From the NCBI GenBank assembly GCA_028023455.1, contig JAQFVV010007211.1, positions 1-64,000 on the forward strand: 64,000 nt of DNA, in the 5' to 3' direction. Position 1 is the first letter of the stretch; each line of letters opens with the position of its first letter. A program made the position numbers and the translations under genes. This stretch comes from Epiperipatus broadwayi (Eukaryota; Onychophora; Udeonychophora; Euonychophora; Peripatidae). Below, in pieces: positions 23,858-34,204 of the stretch. The notes below the pieces were generated by a model. The model saw only the letters and a program-made list of their open reading frames with translations, made no database searches and was not told where the DNA came from.

Positions 23858-25188
23858 ATAGCAAACTCCTTTCTGCAGCCTATCGAATATCACACAAATA
23901 TAACTAGCTACTAAGAGATTTATCATTCCAAATATTGCTTACAAACTATATATTTATCAATACTATGATATTCTATTGTGCACACTTACACAAGCATATA
24001 TATTTAAGATAATTTAAACAGCACTAAACAATATGAAATATTATTGAAAAAAAAATTCTAATTTAAAAGCGATGCATATTTTAGGGTAATACCTCCAGGA
24101 ATCAATACTGTGTTGTAACAAATTAATAATTACCATTTTATATTTATTTTTATATTTTGACTTAGTTGTTTAAACCAACTCTAACATCAATGAAATGTAA
24201 ATTAAACCAGTGGATTTATCAATATAGTCTAACTTATTTTTTTCCAATAAATTTCAAAAGGGTTAATCACTTGTTACTCCTTTTGAAAATCTAGTAAATG
24301 AACAGAAAACTTTCTTACTCAGTTATTATAAATTAACTCTGCCATTCAAAACAGGATTATAAACCAATTTAACTGTGAGTACATTAACATTTTTCAATGC
24401 TTCAAATTTTATATTTAACATTATTAGAGTTCAATTATGCATCTACATCATAACATAGAAATGGATAAAATGCGATTAATTTATCATTTTTTTGTTTTAC
24501 AGTTTTATCCACTTGAGGGTGCTGCACTAAAATATCACAGGATTTTCAAATTAGGAATTTTTCTAAAATTATAGTTCATATAAATATATCAGTGAAAATA
24601 AATTATGTCTTTTGTTAGACTAAACTTATATAAAAAAAAACTCACAAAAAATATATTTGGCTGACATTTTTAAAAAAAATCAAATGTGTTGATCTCTCAG
24701 TAGGTCATGTGATAGTCATGCTCAGAAAATAAGTAAACTGAAATCCATGTACCTTCAGTTCTCAAATCCATGGTTTTACCATTGATATAAACTATGTGTC
24801 AGCAAACTTTTTTAACAGGAAGAATCATTTTGTTTCAATCGCTAATCATTTTGTTTCAATCGCTCGCTCTCTTCCCCCATTAAAAGTCACAAGAAGCAAA
24901 GAAACTGGTAACCCTCACTCCCTTTAAAAAGTCACAAGGAAAGAAATGAAAATAAATGTTTCTGAAAGATATGATAATAGCTGTGGATACATTTGAAAAT
25001 TTATTTTATAATAGAAAATAGTAGAATGTGTATACATCCTAACAGAAATAATTATTTTAAAAATAAATAAGAAATTACTTTGTCAGTTTGATTATTTATA
25101 AATTTCTAATATAACTACTATTCTGAAATCAGGAAAATGTTATAATGCACATTTTTCCTCTTCTAAAATCATCAAAATATTTTTTTCT
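23858..25188. other. AT-rich DNA, no gene seen
   Basis: No coding signal. A short direct repeat (aatcattttgtttcaatcgct, twice) occurs at about 24824-24862. Confidence 0.55.
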
Positions 25189-25280
25189 CATGTGTCATTG
25201 TATCAGCTGGGAAGTGAACCCACTAACCTGGGACAGCTACTTGTAAAGCAGCTGTCACTGACCTCTCGACCACCAATATT
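25189..25280 (-). mobile_element. tRNA-derived SINE, family S1, copy 2
   Basis: Reverse complement of the S1 family: ctgacctctcgaccaccaat on the plus strand is the A-box end (25258-25277), and agctgggaagtgaaccca is the B-box side (about 25205). An in-frame small ORF here (25192-25404) is a chance frame through the SINE. Confidence 0.75.
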
Positions 25281-25829
25281 TATTTACAAATTACAAGAGA
25301 AAATAAAAAATGTGCTCATGTTTGTCATGATAAAAAAAAGCCATGAGTTAGGATCAAAGAGCAACATTTGGTTCCTGAACCACAGTTTGCCACTTCTACT
25401 ATAATCTATGCCATGTACCAAATAGTCATTTCAAAGAGTAAATAAAATTGATATATAAAATTAATAAAGAATCATAGTATGGTTTACATCAGAAATTAAT
25501 CCAATAATGTGGATTTACAAAGAAATAAATTATATAATTTTTTTAAGTATAGAGAATGTTCATATTAGTTTGAGCACAACAAATATCAGAAATGGAATTG
25601 AGATGAGGATCATAAACTCCAAAGACTGACACTTTACAACTGCACTAAACCACATAAAGAAAAATAAACAATCAAATGACTCTATTGTAAAAAAACATAA
25701 GATTAAGTACTGAAAAAAAACACAACTGAAACAAAGATCTTATGTTCCAGAATCTGATAATGTATCACTGCATTAAAGCATGCAGAGATAAAATTAATAT
25801 AGAAGGTGGAAGGGTGAGAAGATTAAAAT
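25281..25829. other. AT-rich DNA, no gene seen
   Basis: Nothing recognised. Confidence 0.5.
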
Positions 25830-26055
25830 CTGTCCATTAAAGTTTAAGGAAATATTATCTTAATATAAGCTGAGCACTGAGTGTATATATGTGTGGGAGA
25901 TTATGATTTGGCCCAACTGATGAGTGTTGGTTCTGTGTGAAATAGATACATCTGGGATCATTTATTTTTTTTACATGTGTGATCATGTGTGTTGGTTGTT
26001 TGAGATGGAGTAGAGGCAAATATAGACTGAAATATTCTAGATTGAAATCCATCTA
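25830..26055 (+). repeat. Repeat family G, copy
   Basis: Shares order and wording with 35440-35600: taagctgagcactga, tatatatgtgtg, cccaactgatgagtgttggt versus acaaactgattgctggttt, and acatgtgtgatcatgtgtgt. Function unknown; it is probably the body of the tRNA-like repeat seen at 35600-35715. Confidence 0.6.
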
Positions 26056-26097
26056 CTTAATTATATAAGTAACATTCAGTATACTAAATGAATAGTC

Positions 26098-26605
<508 letters not shown>

Positions 26606-27329
26606 AGATCACACTATTTACATATAGCCAATTATTCTGTTGTGATAGCAATTAGCAGTATTTTTCTCCATATATGGACACAATGCTAAGACAAACTTTT
26701 GTCCATACATTTTAAGAGAGTTATTGGATATTTTACTCATGCAATTTAATATATCATAATGATATGTGTAATTTTTATTTAATTTACATCTGGAAATGCA
26801 AAAAAGCTATAATAGGTTATCGGCATGGCAAAGAAAATTATCACTAAACTTGGCCAATGATTGTCCCTTGATCTAAATTAGTACCACATTGCCAAAGCAC
26901 CTTTGTGCATCAATATTTTAAAAAGTATATATGTGTACTTTTTCTTCTGCAAAGTCTTTAAATGCTGATTTAGAATTAAGTTTCCTTTAAAATGACCTGA
27001 TTCAGAAATACTTTTTTTTAAAAAAAGAATAAGATTAAAATTCAACTTGTGAAAAATCAATAAAATTATAGTTTAAAGGAATATTTCTTACTTTGTCTAT
27101 TAATATATTTTTTTTAAAAAAGAGATTATATATATAGTAACTACAATATAAGTTTATAATTGTGAATTTAAACACATATCAATTTTAAATGATCTTATGA
27201 AGTGGTGTTTAGCATAATAAACTACAATAACCATTAGCCAAAATTAGAATTTTGGAATATCATTGTATAATTTTTACTTGATTACCTTTTCTTTATGGTT
27301 ATACAAACTGTTAAAAACAGTTAGTATTT
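26606..27329. other. AT-rich DNA, no gene seen
   Basis: Nothing recognised. Confidence 0.5.
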
Positions 27330-27640
27330 TTTCTTACCATTGTGCCACCTAGTGCAAGCTTTTAGAAAGATGAGCATCATAATTTTTATCTAATGATATA
27401 CTATGCATATTCTCAGACTAATTTCTCACTTATATTTTTCATTACTGATGAACTTTGGATGTGTGAAAAGGGCATCTGGATCTTTAAAAGATAATGCACC
27501 TCTCCAGCAGCCATCTTTTACCTCTTGGGTTAATTATTCACCTATCAGCATAAACTGAAACCCGAATATTATTTTCAATCCAAGCTAATTTGCCTTTGTA
27601 GTCACACAGATGAATCCAGTTCATTATATATATATATATA
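27330..27640 (-). mobile_element. Foldback family PAL, degraded single arm
   Basis: ccattgtgccacctagtgcaagc (27337) is the outer arm. atctggatctttaaaagata, cctctccagcagccatcttt and gatgaatccagttcattata match the interior of the 34205 palindrome in order (34420-34590). No right-hand arm is seen. Confidence 0.6.
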
Positions 27641-27644
27641 AGTC

Positions 27645-27806
27645 AAACAATTTTATTTAACATAGTATTCAAATTTTTCAAATTTTAAATAATATATTCT
27701 TTACCGGAAGTACTTTTGATTGCATCACTGACAATCTTTCCGGTAAAGAATATATTGTTTAAAGTTTGAAAAATTTGAATACTGTGTTAAATAAATTTGT
27801 TTGAAT
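27645..27806. repeat. Foldback, about 160 bp
   Basis: aacatagtattcaaattttt...atattctttaccggaa is mirrored by tccggtaaagaatatattgt...aaatttgaatactgtgttaa around a centre near 27724 (tttgattgcatcac). It lies next to the PLE fragment. No coding content. Confidence 0.75.
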
Positions 27807-27948
27807 TATTATTATATGATTTTAAAATGCAGACATTTCATGGTTATAGATATATATATTAAATGTAAAAGTTTATTACCCATTATGAAAAATATTATAT
27901 GTAATATATAAATAAACAATTTAATGGTAAAAAAATATTATATCTTAA

Positions 27949-27990
27949 ATTCTTTAGTAGCACTTTCAATTACATAGTGATCTTCATCAG
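27949..27990 (-). other. Hammerhead-like CTGATGA...GAAA block 3' of the PLE
   Basis: On the minus strand GCTGATGA is followed by GATCAC-tat-GTAATT (five of six pairs counting G-T) and then GAAAG. Hammerhead motifs are documented in Penelope-like elements. The core here has one extra A between CTGATGA and the stem, and I cannot locate stems I and III, so this is a decayed candidate. Confidence 0.35.
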
Positions 27991-28003
27991 CTTTAACTGA
28001 ATT

Positions 28004-28399
28004 TCAAATTTTAATGTTACATAAATTTCCATAAGCTAGTATGGCTTTATTTGCAACTTGCCTATTAATAACATTATCTTTATATTTATCTATTAAAATT
28101 GCCTCTTTAATTTTCCTCTTTTTGTGATTCCTTTCTTCCATTAATATTTTTATTTCATTAATATTAAATGTAAACCTATAATTATAAGCTTTTTCATGGT
28201 CAAGGAATACTGAAGCTGTACTAAATTGACTATTTACATTATTTTTAATCTGATTGTATAATAACTGATGCTCCTTTAATCTTTTTTCCACAGAACATCT
28301 CGATTCACCGATATATAATTTACTACGTCCACATGAAATCTGATAAATTATATTACTTCTTTGCATTTTAGGAATTATACTCTTAGAATTATTAATCAA
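28004..28399 (-). pseudogene. Penelope-like GIY-YIG endonuclease domain
   Basis: 131 codons. IIYQISCGRSKLYIGESRCS has the GIY-YIG arrangement (YQI ... YIG), followed by VEKRLKEHQ with the conserved Arg and His-rich helix. Later LDHEKAYNYRF and EERNHKKRKIKEAILI correspond to the downstream part, with a Glu for metal binding in the KEAI helix. The first Met is not the native start: the frame is continuous with the RT linker except for a shift near 28400. Target nicking is the expected role. Penelope nucleases usually have a Cys-rich stretch before YIG (CxC); here only one Cys remains (SCGRSK). Confidence 0.85.
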
Positions 28400-28857
28400 T
28401 TGATTAACATTTGGAGGAACATAAAATGAAATATTATACTTTCTTTAAATATATTCTTAATTAATTTAGATTGCATGTTATTTACAAATGGCATAGATAT
28501 CCATTTTTTATTATCTAAGGTAACATTGCAAATCCTCTTCTTTTTATTAAATGAATTTACTGTACATAAAATTTGGTTTTTATCATAACCAACCTTTAGA
28601 AGTTCATTAGCAAAGAGTTCAATATTTAAAATTTTATGACTCCTATATTTGCATAATTTATCATTGCAATGCAAAAACGATTTCAGTCTTACCATTTTAT
28701 ATATCATTGGAACATGTGATTTAAAATGAATATATCCTCTTTCTCTACAGGTTGAAAAAATAATTTATAATTTAAACCAGTAGCATCTCTATATATTTGT
28801 AAATCCAAAAATTTAATTTTTCCATTTTGTTCATTCTCAATGGTCTATTTTAAATTA
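28396..28857 (-). pseudogene. Penelope-like RT C-terminal region and linker
   Basis: From about 28850 the minus strand reads IENEQNGKIKFLDLQIYRDA then LNYKLFFQPV. This is the Penelope RT segment where the conserved FLD pair precedes the strand leading to the YRKPTHT-type box, here degraded to FFQPV. A frameshift follows, then 103 codons (28707-28396) with MIYKMVRLKSFLHCNDKLCK, LLKVGYDKNQI and KKWISMPFVNNMQSKLIKNI. The last corresponds to the P(Y/F)V segment preceding the nuclease. Confidence 0.78.
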
Positions 28858-28864
28858 TTTAAAT

Positions 28865-29057
28865 TATTAAACAAGGCAAATCTCTCTTCATACAGTAGTG
28901 CCATCCTGTGCCAATCAGAGTAATAGGGATTTTATGCACAAGCCTTCTGGCAACCATTGATTACTCTGTTTGGCACAGGGTGGCACTACTGTATGGAGAG
29001 AGTTTTGCCTTGTTTAATAACAATTATGTGCTAGTATGAGATAGTGATCATATGATA
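28865..29057. mobile_element. Foldback element, family PAL, copy 4
   Basis: aaacaaggcaaatctctctt...catacagtagtgccatcctg mirrors cagggtggcactactgtatg...ttgccttgttt (ending near 29010), with the centre tagggattttatgcacaagccttctggc. The flank beyond the right arm (acaattatgtgctagtatga) is shared with 49084, so the family unit extends past the strong arms. Confidence 0.8.
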
Positions 29058-29063
29058 TTTAAA

Positions 29064-29190
29064 TTATTCATATTGAACTCTTTGATAATGAACTTCTAAA
29101 GGTTGGTTATGATAAAAACCAAATTTTATGTACAGTAAATTCATTTAATAATAAGAAGAGGGTTTGCAATGTTACCTTCATCGCAAAGTG
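29064..29190 (+). pseudogene. Inverted Penelope linker fragment
   Basis: The plus strand reads IELFDNELLKVGYDKNQILC then TVNSFNNKKRVCNV. This is the same protein segment as the minus-strand PLE linker at 28500-28625, with a few changes (FDNE for FANE, N for K). It faces the larger PLE piece across the PAL foldback. Confidence 0.8.
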
Positions 29191-30255
29191 CATGGACAAT
29201 TTAGTATTATACAGTAATTTTACTTTAACCTATACTTTTAATTACATTTATTTGAAACATACAAATTTGATAAAAATAATCAAAATTACTCCAAATTTAC
29301 AATGAAACCAATCTAACCAAAGAAATAAAACTCTAAAACACAACCGTTGGTTTCATTTCTACAAGCAGACTTCTCAAAGTGTACAGGACTAAAAGATGAC
29401 AACAAATTCATATTAAATATTACCCAGAATTCCACTTACATCCCACACAGCTTTAATATTAAAACATTTCTTAAATAAGTCAATTTCTTCAGAATCATAC
29501 ATTTTTAATACTATAATAAAGATTTTTTGTGGACAAAATCAAATATATAATCTGAATATTGAAATTACTAAAAACATGTTTCAAATAAATGAAATTGGAG
29601 TGGATGCTGAAAAGACAATTCTAAAAAAAGGTACACATCACACTATTAGTTTTGATGACGCTAACATGGTCTTCTTTGAAATAAAATAAAATAAAAAGAT
29701 CGATTAAAGAATTTTTATAATTAAAAATTTATGATTCTAAAATAATTAACTTATTTAAAAGTTATTTTAGTATTAAGAGGGTGTGTGGGTGTAAGTGAAA
29801 TTATGCTTTTCTGAAACAGTCTATATATCTTACACCAATTTTGCACCTATTGTTAAGTAGAAATATTAATAGATACTGGATGGAGTATTTTTAAACACCT
29901 CTTTAATGCTGTCTCATCCATATTTCAAACTTGTATCTGTCTTTTGTCATTATGGAGGTGCTTTAAATCTAAGAATATGCAGTTGCATTAATTCCAGACT
30001 TAAAACCTCTTATTGCAGAAAGCTTAAGCCAACAACTAGCCTGGATATGCAATTAGATATAATAAGCACTAGTATCTAGTATTTGTGATTATTCAAGCAT
30101 ATAATACTTGACAAGTGTGAAGTAAAATAAATGAAATTTTATCTTGAAAGGCATTCAAGATTCTTAATAAAACAAACATAATGTCTGTACAAGAAACACA
30201 TTTTTTTTTTTTTTTTTTGCAAATCTCTAAGTTTTAGTCTATTTTGAAATTATTT
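29191..30255. other. Repeat remnants, AT-rich
   Basis: At 29320-29510 (ccgttggtttcatttctaca, agcagacttctcaaagtgta, caggactaaaagatgac) there is a single arm related to the foldback at 37668-38065. At 29516-29689 the plus strand has an uninterrupted reading (IKIFCGQNQIYNLNIEITKN, then INEIGVDAEKTIL, HHTISFDDANMVFFEIK, stop) that looks protein-like but matches no family I know. The rest is AT-rich, with an 18-20 base T run near 30200. Confidence 0.45.
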
Positions 30256-30267
30256 AATTATTAATAT

Positions 30268-30455
30268 ATCTGCGACCCCGTCGCGTTCGTTTTCGTCCGG
30301 CCCCGGCGGGGTTTTGGTTTTCCTCGGTTTAGTCGCCCGGGCCGGCGGGTTGGAGAAGTTTTCCCTAATTGACGACAAAAAGTACCCGGGGAGTCCCACC
30401 GGGGGGGCGGGGTGCGTCCGGGGCGGCGGCGCCTTTGTGCTTTTTTTGGTTCGGT
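30268..30455. other. GC-rich anomaly at the 5' edge of LINE copy C
   Basis: About 190 bp dominated by C and G (ccccggcgggg, cgcccgggccggcgggtt, accgggggggcgggg) in a window otherwise about three-quarters A+T. By position it should be the LINE 5' leader, but it does not read like the leaders of copies A and B. The Pro-rich open frame here (30250-30462) is a composition artefact. Possible base-calling or assembly noise. Confidence 0.7.
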
Positions 30456-32017
30456 CCTTCAAGTGAAGGAGTTGAGATGAGAAGCTCTATATTAAAGGGT
30501 GGTTGGAAGGAAGAAAAGAAGCGTAAAGTGGTGCATTAAAAGGCCAAATATGGAAATAAGGGGGGTTCTATAAAAGGGAAGACGGAGTTGGATCGACGGG
30601 TGTTCAAAATAGGTATCAAGTATCGGTTTTGCCCCAACAAGTTCTCACGTGTGAGTGAGTTTTTATGGTACAAGTTGTCGGAATTTAAAGTTGGGGTTTT
30701 AGAGATTGGTAAAAAATGAAAGGAAGGTTGAGTATTTGGTTGGTATAGAAGGAGGGCGCTGTGGGTTGCAGAGAAGAAATTTTTTTGTCTTTTGGAAAAA
30801 GTTAGGAAAGACGGAAGCACCAAATGAGGTCAGCAGAATTGGTTTATTTGACAACAGGAAATACTATTTCAAGTGTGTTCTTATAATTTAACACAGGAGT
30901 GATCCGTAGAGGGGAGTACGTTAAGAAAACAGGACAAAATTATTAAGAAAACTATATTTACGTTGATTCCTAATCTTCAGAAATTCTAATGAATTTAAAT
31001 TAGTACAAACGGTTTCAGATTAGGTTTTGAAATGTTCGTTTGAAGAATTATATGAAAATAACTGATACCTTTTAAAAAGCAACAAAGATAGGAGAAAAAG
31101 GCAATTGACTATAAATTTTACTGAGATAGAGAACATGAAGAAAGAAGGGTATGAAGTATGCAAGAATGTCAAAAATGTCTCGTTTTGAAGTGGAGTTGAA
31201 AAATATAAGAAAGTATACTGTGAACAGCAAGAAAGCGAGAAAATAAAAGTCTTAAGAATGTAAAAAATTTTGGTATTGGAGGTTTATATCTGCAAAAGGA
31301 AAGTGGTTTACAAAAGAGGGTGTTATGAAATTGGAAAGTTTTATCAAGATTTATAGTAATAAAGAAAGTACTCCTATATCTTTCTCTTCCATTGCCCAGA
31401 ATTTTAAATGAAGAAGGGAACATTAATTTAAAAAGGAAGAGTATGGTGGTTTATTATCTATTAAAGAGGTGAAAAAAAAAAAATATTACAAGTTATATCC
31501 AAATGTCAAATTAAAGTTACGGATTTGGAAGAATACAGTAATATATTAAATTAAAAAGGTGATAAAGAAGATATTAGAAATTACGACTATCACCTTTTAT
31601 CGTTTTATAAAAATTTTTACCAAGATAATTACACCGTCTACAGAAACTTGTTTTCCACAAGAGAACAGCTGTTTAAAAGTGTTTAGCAAGTCTATTCAAG
31701 TATTGAGAGAAGTAGAAGGAATATGGTTGTCTGTTTTGGTTTGAGTTAGAAAAGGCATTTGTTCTATAAATTTCTCAATGATTAAAGATGCACAATAAGT
31801 CCAGGATATTGTCATTAAAAAATTTAAAAAAATTAGTTCATGGGAGTAGGGGGAGAACAACCAAATTTTAGGCAGTTTTTGTGGTAGGGGGGGATGGGTT
31901 ATTTAGTCTTTATTTCAGTTTATTTTTTTGAATAAAGTTGAGTTTCAGTAAAGTAGGAAGTAGGCTAAAGTAAATGTTAAAGACAAATATGTTTTCTTCC
32001 AAATATGAAAATAAAGA

Positions 32018-32575
32018 TTGTTATGTAAAGAAGTTAAGAGTTACAATACTGTCAGATTATTAATACATAAATATAGAAAATTAATCATAGAATTAACCTT
32101 GGTTGGGTTTTTTAGAATAACTGATATTAAAAGGAAATATGCCTATGTGTTTGAAAGAAGGTTTTTAACAAATGTGTTTTACCATTCTTCTTATGGTCTG
32201 AGATTCCTTAAAGAAGATCAATACAGAGATAGACTAAAGAAGTATGGAGAGATGTATGTTGGGAGTACAAGAAGAGTCGAAAATAAATGTTGGGTAAGAG
32301 AAAAACAGGTGTTACTGACCTCATTGAAAAAAATTAAAAGATTGAAGTGGAGTTGGGCTGGACATATTGCTAGAAGAGATGATAATAGATGGACAATTGA
32401 AATTTTAAACTGGATTCCAAGAGATTGTAAAAGACCCAGAAGGAGACCACATGTAAGATGGATGGATGAAATAAGAAAATGTGTAGGGGTGATGTGGAGA
32501 AGAGAAGCTAAAGATCGGAGAAGATGGATTAAACTTGGAGAGACCTTCATCCTGCAGTGGATTGATAATGGTTGA
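32018..32575 (+). pseudogene. LINE RT C-terminal fragment, copy C
   Basis: 185 codons; the last ~90 match the end of the copy B RT: LKKIKRLKWSWAGHIARRDD, NRWTIEILNWIPRDCK, RRPHVRWMDEIRKC, ETFILQWIDNG. The first ~90 codons match B only in pieces (PMCLKRM becomes a shifted frame, FNKCVLPVLTYGSETW becomes NVFYHSSYGLRF). The Met start is accidental. Confidence 0.8.
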
Positions 32576-32580
32576 TAATG

Positions 32581-33714
32581 ATATGTATCAAATAAAAAGA
32601 ATATGGCAGCACTTAAATATAATTATCTTAATGAAAAATACTGGGGGAAATAATCGAATTTCAAAAAACTTTATAAAAACAAATTTTGTTCTAAAATAAT
32701 AAAATATTTAGCAATAATAAATACGAGTTGTTGTTTTTTTTTGTTTTTATGACTGCAATGAACTTTTTATGCAAGAGTTAACTTTGAAAAATTTTATTAA
32801 AGCAAAGGTGAGTATAATTGAGTGTCAGATAATTAAAAATTCTATTTTATTGATTTTTAAGCCATTTGCTTGAGTGCATTTTAATTAAATAAGTTTCAAT
32901 CATGGAAAGAATTAAAATAATATTTAAATATTAGTAAATTATAATATTTTTAATCAATAATTTATAATTTTGTTTATCTGAAAGTCTAATAGATTTATTG
33001 CTGAATCAGCTATAGAAATTAGAATATTGAAATTATTTTTTTTTAAACAATTTACATATATGTATATAAAGAATAATGTAAGAAAGTGTGTGGTACAGTA
33101 TTAGTTTATTTCCCGGGGATGTCTATAACTGTGTTCAAATTCTCGTTACATAGTATAAAAAGTTTTTCAACATTCTATCAAAACTTAGATTTTTTTTCTG
33201 ATCTAGTACAACTAACTATTCAACATTGGTCAGAAAAAGGGTATCATTTATTCTTAGATACTAAAACGTGTTTGGAAATTACTCCAATCTTCGTCATTCT
33301 ACAACTGTTTGAGCCTAGTAAATAATTCTTCCGTCTTCATCGTTCTTTCACAAAAAAATGTGGTCACTTATTTTTTTACAGTTAGATTTTTAAAAACACA
33401 TTTCTTTTGTACCTATCTGCATGTAGCACAGGTAAATAATACTTCATAGTCCAGCATTAGAAGAAAATTATATATAATAAACAGAGATCACTCAACTTAC
33501 TCAAAATGGGTCCACAACATAATTTACTATTACTCACTAAAGCTAATAGTAAATAATATAAAGTTATTGAAAAAAATATGTAGCTGCTAAAACAACATGA
33601 AAACTAAAGTTACATGATAGAGTTTTGTGAAATTTTATTGTTTAATAACAAATTCTGACCACAGAATAGAGGTCTATATAATTGTTAAAAACTAAGACGA
33701 TAATAATATATAGA
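32581..33714. other. AT-rich DNA, no gene seen
   Basis: An open frame at 33086-33325 (79 codons) has no recognisable motif. Nothing else seen. Confidence 0.5.
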
Positions 33715-33990
33715 AACTAAACAGATTTTAGATCTATATAACTATATAAACTAGTTGTCTTGAATTGAAAACATTCACATGGTTTTCAGTTTGGGCTGAT
33801 AGATTTATAGTATAAAAGAGAGGAGAATGATAGCAGCTAGAAGGAAGATGCATTAGCTCCTAAAGATCCACATGCATTGTTCCAAGATCCACAACTCCTC
33901 ACTGAGATTAAAGCTATAAATATAGCAATAGTCTAAAGATATTGGATAAGACAGCATGGATAAGGATTTATTAAGCTACAGTAAGTGTCA
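33715..33990 (+). mobile_element. Foldback family PAL, degraded single arm
   Basis: tgaattgaaaacattcacat, ttttcagtttgggctgatag, cacatgcattgttccaagat, actcctcactgag and gatattggataagacagcat follow the same order as the right arm of the 34205 palindrome (34760-34960). Confidence 0.6.
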
Positions 33991-34204
33991 TAAGAATGGT
34001 GAAAAAGTATACTGCATAATTATTGTGTATAAAATAATTTTCTGGTGTCGCATTAACTATGTTATTAAGTTATCTTTATGATAATATTCTAGTAGTATAG
34101 AAATGATCTTTTAAATTTTATATCAGCTTTTATTGGGCTTTGATTTTCGACAAATAACATTATTTAAATGGATTATTTCTTGATGAGACATATTAAAAAT
34201 ATAA

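Larger units (their letters stand above)
27945..28860 (-). mobile_element. Penelope-like element, 3' half
   Basis: Minus-strand element containing, 5' to 3', the end of the RT (about 28857-28707), a linker (28707-28396), a GIY-YIG endonuclease (28399-28004), and a short 3' region with a ctgatgaag...gaaag block (27949-27990). Penelope elements couple a reverse transcriptase related to telomerase with a GIY-YIG nuclease. It is cut at 28860, where a PAL-family foldback begins. There is one frameshift between linker and nuclease. Confidence 0.85.
30260..32580 (+). mobile_element. RTE-like LINE, copy C, indel-riddled 5' part
   Basis: Plus-strand copy colinear with copy B from the endonuclease start (tcaagtgaagg at about 30460; B equivalent near 23385) to the 3' end (gtggattgataatgg at about 32572). 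The first ~1.7 kb aligns only by skipping many single-base and few-base gaps, mostly deletions. The last 300 bp is nearly identical to copy B. The first 200 bp is unusually GC-rich (see separate entry). Old decay alone would not normally give such a gradient. Confidence 0.82.

Noticed and set aside
30250-30462. Proline-rich minus-strand frame of 70 codons
   Set aside because: Result of the GC-rich anomaly; no motif and likely noise.
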